Source: Moelleriella libera RCEF 2490 (Eukaryota > Ascomycota > Sordariomycetes > Hypocreales > Clavicipitaceae). Taken from it: a stretch of DNA of 64,000 nt. The position numbers and the translations under genes were made by a program. Shown in pieces: positions 34,741 to 43,532 of this stretch. The stretch spans positions 496,352 to 560,351 of the forward strand of contig AZGY01000003.1 in assembly GCA_001636675.1 (NCBI GenBank), read 5' to 3'. Position 1 is the first letter of the stretch. Each line of letters opens with the position of its first letter. A model generated the notes under the pieces. It had not been told where the DNA came from. It saw nothing but the letters and a program-made list of their open reading frames with translations, and did not search any database.

Positions 34741-35547
34741 ATGGAGTCGAGACTGAGCTACGCCGACTCGGACACCACCTACCACAGCTTCCACGACATT
34801 GAGCTCCAAGAGCCCGCTTGCAGCAGCAGCAGCCGCTCCGCCGCTTCATCAGAGCAGCCTGTGAGCATGCAGCGTCAAGACTCGGGCTACGAATCCCACG
34901 TCTCGACACAAACGCCGTGCTCGCAGCGAACTTGTCGCAGCGGCAGCACAACCACCAGCACCAGCACCGCTGCCAGCATAGACACCCTCGCTCGCTCGAG
35001 AGCTCAGTTTCCTCGGTCGGCCAGGGCGCGTCCGTCCCGCCGCGCCACAACGTCATCTCCGTCAGCTCCAACGGCGGCGGCGGCGGCGGCGGCAGCTTCT
35101 TATTTTCACTTTCCGAATCCCGAGCTACCTGAGCTCCGAGAGCCGACAGGCCCATCAGCAGCTCCTCATTCTTCTTCGTCACCACCCCACGGTCCGGTTC
35201 CTGATGACGGCCCCGGTTCTTTCCCTCTTCCGCCCGTGACGCAGCACTACTGGACGAGCGACCACACCCGCCGACTCGAATATGCCGCCATTGACGCGGC
35301 CAGCCGCGGGGTCAAGGGCTGGGTCCGACGCCATCTTGTCCCAGACTGCTTTTCGCAGCGCCACGTCGCGTTTGATGACGATTCGGGCAGCGTGCGCCGA
35401 TATCGTCTCGAGCTGGAGGACGAGGATGAGCATGGGTCGGCCGCCGCCGCCATGGGGCTGGGCAGCAATGAGAAGAGGCAGGGATCGCGGCCACGGCTTC
35501 GCAGAAGATGGTTCCAATTCTCACTGCGCAAGAGCCGCACTCTCTGA
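34741..35547 (+). CDS. Conserved fungal protein of unknown function, 268 aa
   Basis: A single exon of 269 codons with stop. The start is the ATG at 34741, and no ATG precedes it in frame. The N-terminal two thirds are low-complexity (Ser/Thr/Ala-rich, with an eight-Ala run encoded by GCG repeats) and likely disordered. The C-terminal third is folded-looking: HYWTSDHTRRLEYAAIDAAS, RGVKGWVRRHLVPDC and GSVRRYRLELE. I recognise this C-terminal block as conserved in uncharacterised proteins of Sordariomycetes. A basic tail (RPRLRRRWFQFSLRKSR) ends the protein. No enzyme motif or membrane span is visible. A long C/T-rich upstream region suggests a well-expressed gene. Confidence 0.75.
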   Translation: MESRLSYADSDTTYHSFHDIELQEPACSSSSRSAASSEQPVSMQRQDSGYESHVSTQTPCSQRTCRSGSTTTSTSTAASIDTLARSRAQFPRSARARPSRRATTSSPSAPTAAAAAAAASYFHFPNPELPELREPTGPSAAPHSSSSPPHGPVPDDGPGSFPLPPVTQHYWTSDHTRRLEYAAIDAASRGVKGWVRRHLVPDCFSQRHVAFDDDSGSVRRYRLELEDEDEHGSAAAAMGLGSNEKRQGSRPRLRRRWFQFSLRKSRTL

Positions 35548-37639
35548 CGGGGCTCGGCCAGGAGGGCGCTTCTTCTCTCCACGCTTTACAAATTGCATTT
35601 CCCTGATTTTAGCCATGGCAGAGCGGGGCAGAGCATCGTTTTGTCTTTTGAATCTTGTTTGGCATGCATGACCCGGCGTTTGATACCCCTTTTTTTCTTT
35701 TATCCATTTTGCCCCATGTTTCAAACAGACTGTACGCATCTCGCTCCGAGAGATGTATAGACTCGTGCATTTACATTTTTCTCTAAATGAAAAAGACATG
35801 TTGAAATCCTGTTGTGACTAGTTCCCGGCAGCCGTATGTCCGTGTATGTCTCAACGCGGGGCTGTGTCGGCTTTTTGTCTCCGCAGGCTTGCCCCCCCAT
35901 TGTAGAACTTGCAATGAGAAAAAACAGCGTTCCCTTCTAGTTGCGTGTGGGAAGAGAGAGCCCCAGGCGCCATGTTATTTGTTGGAGTTATCTAATTTGT
36001 CTTGGTGAAAGCCGGCTTGGGCTCGGGGCAACCGCCACGGAAGCAAAACTGCAGAAATGTCTTTTGCGCAGCTAGGCCTTTGTAGATTGCACATACAACC
36101 CAAGCGCATTTTTCTTCCCATTCGTCTTGTATCGCATCTTGGGAAGTTTCTTTTAGCATATTAATTTTTTTTTCTTCGAGCTGGCTTGGCTTGTCTTTTT
36201 CGCCGGCTGGCTGGCTGGCTGGATGGCTGGCTGGGGCGGGCCGCAGTCACGCACCACGCTGGTCTGGAGGGTTACGGAACGCAAGGCCGAGATGCATGTG
36301 TCCTGTGCCGAGTGTTTTTGGGCCGCCGGCCGACGAGGAGGGGGAGGAGGGGGAGGAAGAGGTGCACAGCACCGACGGCAGCAGCAGCACCAAGAAGAAA
36401 GAGCCTCCTCCCCCTTTCCCTTGACTTTTGCTCTGAAAAATAAAAACCAACAAACAGAAAGAAGAAAGAACTCTGCAGAATGATCGAAACGCAGAGAGGG
36501 GGGGGGTGCTTCGTTCCGGGGAAAAAAAGGAGGCAAGAGAAGAGGCAGTCGCGCGCACAGGAGCCCCAAAGACTTGCGTCCTTTGCTGGTCTGGCCTTTT
36601 GAAGGCGCAGATGTACACGCTCGGTGACAGCCACTATGAAATCTGCTCACACAGCTTAATACTTTGACTCTAGTAAAAAGGGAAGGAGAGCGCCGGATGA
36701 AAGAGGCCGGGGGGGGGCGGCCGGCCGATCCACTTTTGATCGACGGCGGACAACGGCTCGGATCGCAGCGCACGCCATTCCCGTTGGCACGCTACAATAT
36801 CTATAGTACAGTACGTCGCAGCAGCGCAACACACCGTATCAAAAATGCAATGCATCCCGTCACAATGGCTCACGGTATAATGTTTCACAGCACGCCATGT
36901 GATGACACAGTACATCATGATGAAATCCACTCCAACACGATTCACCATGATACTAATCCATTACACTCCAACACGATTCACCATAATACAATCCATTACA
37001 CTACAACACGATTCACCATAATACATTCCTTTGTAATACAATTTATTGCTTTCATTGTCCAGTACAAATATAATACAACACAACACAGTATAGTGCATTG
37101 CAATATATCAGTCACAGTACAATCCATCACAATCCATCACAATAAAATTAGTCACGATACAATGCATCACAAAACAGTACATTACAAAACAGTACATCAC
37201 AAAACAGCACATCACAAAACAGTGCATCACAAACAGTACATCACAAAACAGCACATCACAGTATAGTGCATCACAGCGCAACGCATTACAACACAGCACC
37301 CCAGAGGCCGAGTCGAGTCCCCAACACTAAACACAAGAAGCTGCGCGGCTCTTCGCTCGCACACTCGCCCGGCCAAAGCACAATCACACTGGAAGCAACG
37401 GTGCAGAATCACACAACACAGCCTCACCTCTACGAAAAAAAATTCACCTTGCCAAACCAAGCAATCTGGTCGGCATCTTGTGTCGCCGTGCACATGAATG
37501 ATTTGCTTGTATTCTGATCTGGTTGTACCTCCAAAGCACCGTTCCTGCATACATGACGGACGGACGGACGGACAGACGGACGATCCAGCCATGGCCTCCC
37601 TTTGCTTCCGAGCATCATTATCATCACCATCGCCAGCCA
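35548..37639. other. 2.1-kb intergenic region with a minisatellite
   Basis: No gene recognised. A 200-codon open frame from 36664 is open only because it crosses a repeat of 3n period. The top strand from about 36840 to 37300 is strikingly poor in G. Confidence 0.6.
37165..37298. repeat. 15-bp minisatellite, nine units
   Basis: Units are of the form CATCACAAAACAGTA, starting at 37165, 37180, 37195, 37210, 37225 (14 bp), 37239, 37254, 37269 and 37284. More degenerate relatives extend left to about 36850. Confidence 0.9.
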
Positions 37640-39010
37640 TCACGGCACCCTCGGCTTGACCTTTGTCTCGAACCCGACGAGGCGGTAGTTGAACCACCCG
37701 TCCTGTTGAGGCACGTATCCGGCGTCCGCCATCTCGAAATCCACCTTCCGGAGCAGCATGGCCAGCACGAGCACGCTCCACTGCCAGGCGTAGTGCTTGC
37801 CGATGCACTCGCGCTTGCCGTTCCCGAACCACTTCTTGGCGCCGGCGGGGAGACGCTCAAACTGCTCGCCCATCATGCGCTCGGGCCGGAACGCGAGCGG
37901 GTCCTCGAAGACGCTGGCGTCGCGGTTGACGCCGGCCAGCACGACAATCATGCCTTGGTTGTGCGCGACCTGGTACTTGCCGCCCAGCAGTTGGATCGGC
38001 GCCTTGGAGTCGCTCGGGATGGGTTCAATGTTGAAGCCTGGCGCGGCAAACGACAGCCGCAGCGCCTCGCGGACCACGCCCTGGACGTACTCGAGCTGGT
38101 CGAGATGCTCCGCTGTCAGATCCGCCCCCGCTGCGAGTGCGTCCACCTCTTGCCGCGCGCGGGCCATTGCCTCTGGGTTCTGGATGAGGAGGAAGATGGC
38201 CGTGGTAAGCAGGCAGGGGGCCGTGCTGGAGCCGATGGGCATGGTGACAACCTCGTCGATGACTTGCGACTCCGTCAGCTTCTTCTTGGTGACGGGATCC
38301 TCGCTGTTCAACAACGCCGTCAAGAGATCCTCGCGCTGTGTCGGGTTGTCTCTCCTGTGTTGCACGACTTTGGCCGCATGGTCGCGCATCGTCTTGATGG
38401 CGCCTTTGAATTTGCTGCTGTGGAGCAGGTTGAGGACCCCTGGCCTCGTAGGCCGCATCATGGCCTCGGACGTCGAATCTTCCATGGCCTGAATTACGGG
38501 ATGCCTGGGTCCCTCCAGCCCGTTGAGCCTCTGGCCAAAGAGCGCATACGTGACGGCTTCGAGATCCAGGCGCTGGAGCTCGTCCAGGGGCGATACGACG
38601 TGGGGCCCCTTCTTGGCCCATTTCGCAATGAGCTCGTCTGCTGTCTCGCGCATCTCGTTGAAGCCCTGCTTCTTGATCAGGTCGGCCGACAGGTGAGGAG
38701 CGATGATGCGGTGGGCTACGCCCCAGCTGGGCTCATGGTGAAAGGCCGTGAACAGGGAGTCGTGCACCGCGGCGCGTATCTCGACAATGGGCCCCCCGAC
38801 GAATTTTCTGAAGCGCTTCTCATCGCACAGTTCCTCGGCCAAAGCCACGCTCGCAACGAAGACGAGCGTCTTTCCGAGAATTTTGACTTGGAAAATCTCC
38901 CCATATTCTTCCGCCAGCTTCTTCAACGACGACCAGGTATTGCTGGGCGAGACGTCGAAGATGTTTCCGAGTACTGGAACGGCAGGCGGCTGCGGAATTG
39001 GCTGCGGCAT
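37640..39010 (-). CDS. Cytochrome P450, CYP505-like heme domain without reductase, 456 aa
   Basis: A heme monooxygenase in one exon of 457 codons with stop. The chosen start MPQPIPQPPAVPVLGNIFDV matches the soluble fatty-acid hydroxylase type (CYP505/P450foxy N-terminus), with no membrane anchor. An in-frame ATG 48 nt upstream (39058) is possible. EALR (E315) is the ExxR motif. FGNGKRECIG holds the heme cysteine C402. The I-helix segment reads VVTMPIGSSTAPCLL, so the usual acidic residue before the conserved Thr (AGHETT in relatives) is Ser. The protein ends KVKPRVP soon after the heme domain, and the next 300 bp downstream are minisatellite. The FMN/FAD reductase half of CYP505 is therefore absent, and it would need a separate reductase. 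CYP540-type stand-alone relatives exist (family knowledge), so this need not be a truncation. Confidence 0.85.
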   Translation of the reverse strand: MPQPIPQPPAVPVLGNIFDVSPSNTWSSLKKLAEEYGEIFQVKILGKTLVFVASVALAEELCDEKRFRKFVGGPIVEIRAAVHDSLFTAFHHEPSWGVAHRIIAPHLSADLIKKQGFNEMRETADELIAKWAKKGPHVVSPLDELQRLDLEAVTYALFGQRLNGLEGPRHPVIQAMEDSTSEAMMRPTRPGVLNLLHSSKFKGAIKTMRDHAAKVVQHRRDNPTQREDLLTALLNSEDPVTKKKLTESQVIDEVVTMPIGSSTAPCLLTTAIFLLIQNPEAMARARQEVDALAAGADLTAEHLDQLEYVQGVVREALRLSFAAPGFNIEPIPSDSKAPIQLLGGKYQVAHNQGMIVVLAGVNRDASVFEDPLAFRPERMMGEQFERLPAGAKKWFGNGKRECIGKHYAWQWSVLVLAMLLRKVDFEMADAGYVPQQDGWFNYRLVGFETKVKPRVP

Positions 39011-40236
39011 GATTGCTGATGATGGGAGGAGCTCCGGATCGGACGAGAGGCGCCTCAAGCGACGAAAAGAAAAGGCTTGGTAGCTCAGCTCGCACGGAAG
39101 AGACAGCTACCTTTTTAGAGAAAAACAAAATGTGACAGGCCGAGAAGGTGACCATCGACCGGCATTAGTGCCGCGCGGTGGTATCTCTCGTTAAAAGAGA
39201 AAAGCGTCGGTGGCTGCTGCGAGCCCAGCCGGCCATGTCTCAGTCTAACGGGCACAGCCGGCCACTGGCTCCTGTCCCTCCACAACCGGACACGAGCGTC
39301 GTCAAGATTGGCCAGAAGCGATGCGTGCAGTGACAGGTTCACAGTGTCGGCATATCTCGAGACGTGCATTAGTGGCCGGTGGAGCTGCGATGTGCGAAAT
39401 ACCGTGGCAATAATTGGTCCGTCACCTTTTTTCCCCGTCGTATGCCAGCCCGTCTTGTCGGCGCAAAAAAGGTGCACCCGTAATCTGCAGCCGGGCCCAT
39501 GTTGCACTTGCCAAAAGGAATCAAGATCATCGAACTTGCGTCACCGTGGCAGCATCCATCAGGCCCGTCCTCTCTCATCTTCGTGTTTCTTTGTCGTCAG
39601 CACTTGGGTGTGGTTCAGATAGTCCTGCATTACAGTGCCACTTGCGCCCATACAGACATTTTTCGCGTGCTGGTCTGATGAGCTGGAACGGGCGATGGCC
39701 GCCTCCGCCCGGTCGGCTTTCACCTGATGTCGAGACATTGCCGTGCGAGCATCCCATTCCATCCTGGTCACGGTGAACCTGCAGAAACCAAGCAGGGGTG
39801 GATCAGCGAGCCGACACCGACCACGGGTCGGATCTTTTCCGCGGCACACTTGACTTACTAGACTGGACTTGCCAGAGTCGAAAAAGCAGGAACCTGCAAG
39901 CAACCCATAGACATGTCGAAATATGAGGCTCAGGATAGCATGAATCTCAGGAGCGCGGTTCCTGGTCCTGGCTCCGACATTTGTCTGAGCTACCGGGTGG
40001 TCATGGCCGGCGGGTCCGCTTAGTCACCGCTGCCCGTACTACTCGGAAGCTGCCATCAACACGCGCTCGCCTCTTCCCGCGGCTACCCCAAGGTTGTGAC
40101 TACACGGGATTGAAGAACAAGCTCCGCCTCCTGCTTCGTCATCAAGACAGTCGCTCCTTAGCAGTGTCGCCTACTGAAGCCCCTGCCATCCTCCAATTCG
40201 CCCTTCATCGCAAGCAGAAACTCCGTGCCGGCAGCC
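39011..40236. other. 1.2-kb divergent promoter region, P450 / DPM3
   Basis: Two genes point outward from here. No coding sequence is recognised. Confidence 0.5.
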
Positions 40237-40649
40237 ATGACGCGCGCTCAGCAGACCATCTCGTTCGGCCTCCTCGTTACATCTGTGCGCAAAAACCCTG
40301 CCGAATCTCGTCGCAAGATGACTGCCCAAAGCTAATGTCTGCCCTTGAACAGCTCTACCTCGCACTCTACCTCCAGCTTATTCCTTTACCGGCTCTCGTG
40401 CAGCAGCAGATCGTCCCAGTCGTACGCCTCATCCATCCATCAGGGATCAACCTCTTTGTCCTCGCGCTGATTCGTCCAATTCTCTAGCTTCCCTTTTGGG
40501 CCCTCGTCTCATTTGGCGCCCTTCTCCTCTTCCGCCTCGGCTGGGGCATCCTCACCTTCAATGACGTTCCCGACGCGCACAAGGAGTTGATGCGAGAAAT
40601 CGATCTGGCCAAGACCGATCTTCGAAAGCTCGGTGTTGATGTTGATTAG
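40237..40649 (+). CDS. dpm3: Dolichol-phosphate mannosyltransferase subunit 3, 92 aa
   Basis: A small ER membrane protein that tethers the catalytic Dpm1 subunit for dolichyl-phosphate-mannose synthesis (N-glycan, GPI and O-mannose donor). Exons are 40237-40284, 40353-40421 and 40488-40649, giving 93 codons with stop, the usual length for the family. It begins MTRAQQTISFGLLVTS. The first membrane helix spans the first splice (LYLALYLQLIPLP), and the second is FWALVSFGALLLFRLGWGIL. The cytosolic tail FNDVPDAHKELMREIDLAKT is the conserved DPM3 coiled-coil block. All three exons join in phase 0. It converges with the gene ending at 40873, 223 bp away. Confidence 0.93.
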
Positions 40650-40872
40650 AAGCCCACTTCATGATTGCTTGTTTTGGGCGAGTCTAGACAAAGGGCCTGC
40701 CCCGGCTGCTAGGGTGCGTACTCATCACAGCGCTGAAGCTGAACACTGAGACGCAGCCCGAGGCCATCGGAAATAGAGCTAATCGTCATCGTTGGCATGT
40801 CTTGGTAATATCGTGCCATGCTACCCAAGTTATGTGCATTCATAGTTTCTCATCAACAGTGATCAATGGTAT

Positions 40873-42825
40873 CTAAGCCCCCGCGAGGAGCGCTACAATG
40901 GTCTGTACGGCCTTCCTGGGATGCTGGCCTCCGTCTAAAAGATCCTCAAATAACTTGGGAAATTTGGCCAGAATGCCTCTGTCGTCTGCTTGTCGCCCTG
41001 TATCTGTCATTAGCATGTGTTGCACGACTTGGCATTTTGTCCGGACACGTACATTTACCTGGGACGCCCAGGAAGAAGGCCATTTTACTTCGTGCTTCGC
41101 CAGTCCAGTCAAGGTCAATCTTCCATTCGAGTCGCACCGCTGCTTCCGGCCCGACTTCTGGCGCAAAGGAAATTGGTATGTCATAGGACTGCAGGCCCAG
41201 AAACATCAGCAAGTCGGCCTTGTCACAGAGACTCGCATTCTCATCTTCCTCCTCGTAGCCATCATCATCTGGCTGTTCAGGCTGAGTGCGCAACCGCGAG
41301 ACGGATTCCAGGAAATCCCCCTTGGCAGCCAGGGTCTGTTTCAGCTGAAGCCAGAATCGTGCCCTCCGCGTCGCTAGACGGTACCACTCCCCCATCGCCC
41401 ACGTCAGGATGCCAACGTTGTGGTGCATGGTCCGGTTGCAGTCCCCTGAGCAGATCTTATCGACGAATGCACCGAGTTCGGGTTTCGCACACGGGTCCAT
41501 GGCAGGAACCTTGAGCGCCAGGATATTCAGATTCATGGCGTTGACAACCATGTCTATCTTGGCCGCAAAGAGACCGGGGATGTCCCGAGATCGTAGAGTA
41601 ATCTGCCGTCGTTGTCTTATCGGCCGATTGGGCACAGCCGGCAGCACCGTTACCTGTGATGTGGCCGAGAATGGGCTGAAGAGCTGCAGGAAGGGTAGCT
41701 CATCCTCGGCCGACATTTGCACGGGATGGTGCGACTTGATATCCTTGGGATCGCTCCCAGCATCTTCCGCTTCAGGCACCAAGTTGGAGGGCCCGAAAGG
41801 CAAGATCCCCATGGGATTCAAGGCCGCTTGTGTCATTTTTTGCGAAAGCTCCGACGTCGGAGCTGTTCCAGTTGATACGAGTGTCTTCTGCACCAAGTTC
41901 AACACGTCGTCCTCGTTCGCGGGCGTTCCCTGCCGACCGGCTCGTAGCGTTGCGCGGATTCGTTCGTTTTCTTGCGCCGCGAGCTCGATCTCTTTTCTGA
42001 GAACCATCAGTTCCCTCCGCAGCCTGTCTCTCTCTTTTAACCTGCCCGCGTTTCCGTGAAGTGCCGGCACCATTCGCGCAGCACTCGTGCTCGCGTTCAG
42101 CGCCAGGTCTCGCAGAGGCCGACCACCTCCAGCGGACCGTCTCTGAGCACCGTCTGTTCGGGGCTTCAACGGCGAGCCCTTTCCGGGAGAGCTCTTCTGT
42201 TTCAGTCGGTCTCTCCATCGAGGGCTGCTGTGGATGCCGCGCGGTGGTGTCGACGACACAGGATCCGAGACGGCGGGTGGGAGTTCGGGTTCGGGCGGAG
42301 GGGGGATGGCTATCCCGGTGATGGTAGACGGACGTTGCATCCGTCTCAAGAAAGGCTGTAGTTCATCGTCTCCGTCGGGAGCTGGCGGTGGAAGGGGTCT
42401 TGGGCTCGGCCTGGCGGGCGTTCTGCGTGTAGGGGCGGCAGGGCGGGCATTGGCGGCGACGGCGGCGGCGGACAAAGACGCTGCCGCTCCTGGCGATTGT
42501 GCCGAGTGTCGCTCTCTCTGAGCGGGATCGTCAGTCACTGGTCTGTCTCGCGCGCCCAGCGTGGACTGCTGGACCGCGCGCGGGCCAAATAGTTGTTGCG
42601 CGCTACGCACGACTCCGAGGGCTGATCGGCTGGCGGCGGCGATGTCGATCGAGCGAGTGGGAGAGTCGGAGCTTGGTGAACGTCGTGGAGAAGCGTCACT
42701 GACATCAATTAGTTAGCGGCACGTTGAAGGAGCGTATGCGCCGGGATTGCATCTCACGCCGTCGGTGAAGCTGGCTCTCGGGGCTCTGCAGAAACGCGTC
42801 GTCGTTTGCGCGCAGACTCTTCCAT
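40873..42825 (-). CDS. Uncharacterised coiled-coil protein, 610 aa
   Basis: I do not recognise the family. Exons on the minus strand are 42825-42758, 42698-41059 and 40997-40873, for 611 codons with stop. The start MEESARKRRRV looks like a nuclear localisation signal. Residues up to about 200 are Pro/Ser/Ala/Arg-rich and probably disordered, with SPRWRDRLKQKSSPGKGSP-type basic patches. A short coiled coil follows (RLKERDRLRRELMVLRKEIE). The C-terminal half looks folded: IPGLFAAKIDMVVNAMNLNI, LGAFVDKICSGD, HHNVGILTWAMGEWYRLATR and an ILAKFPKLFEDLLDGG end. A basic disordered head plus a coiled coil and helical tail fits a chromosome or kinetochore component, but that is a guess. The intron 1 and intron 2 joins preserve frame. 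Confidence 0.75.
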
Positions 42826-43532
42826 GCTTCAGCGCAATGTTTCCCTGGGCCGATATGACACCTTCTTGAATGCCCGTGCCATCGGGACGAGACTTGGTGC
42901 TCAAGATTCGTTGCGTCAGCTGAGGTATCGCATGCATGTATGGTCTGGCGTCGTGACGGTCGCAGCGCGTCCGTTTCGTTTTGAATCCAAACAAAGCCAG
43001 TCAACGTTAGCGTCGGTCAGTCAACCAACGCCTGGCGCCTGGCCCGGGTCTTGGCCCGGCCTGGTGGGGCGCCACTGCTTTTTTAGTCACACGCTCCTTG
43101 TCGTGTTCCTGCTATTCCGCACTGCTGCCCCGGGGCCGGGCCATGTGCGTAACCCGGGGACAAGTACAGCTACGCATACACACGGAGCCGGTCATCATGG
43201 AAGTCTGCGCCCAATGACGAGCGAGATTTGCCGGCATTGTGAAGGATGCGCCCTACCCGCAGCACTGGCTGGAGACGGCGGGAGCGGGAATTATGACTCC
43301 CTTGTACCGCTGCTCTTGTCAAGTGAGCGTGTGTGTGTGTGCGCCGTCACGATTGGACCTTCCCCAATCATGTCTCGCGTACCTCTGGATGTACTTCGTG
43401 GCTGCCGCTGCAGCCTGCCAAGACGCAGTACCTCCCCAGGCGACCGTCTCTTGATCATGATGCAGAACTTGACGATGTATCTCATAGGTTGTTTCGTGCA
43501 AAGATCCTCACCGGGGCCGCCTCCTCGTAACG
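42826..43532. other. Upstream region of the double-zinc-cluster TF
   Basis: 707 bp between divergent genes. No other gene is seen. The frame of the TF start is closed by an upstream TAG with no other ATG between. Confidence 0.5.

Noticed and set aside
36664..37266. A 200-codon frame rich in His, Thr and Tyr
   Set aside because: Open only because it crosses a minisatellite of 15-bp period. There is no start context or domain.
37523..39019. A 498-codon plus-strand frame
   Set aside because: Antisense to the P450, whose minus-strand frame holds the heme and ExxR motifs.
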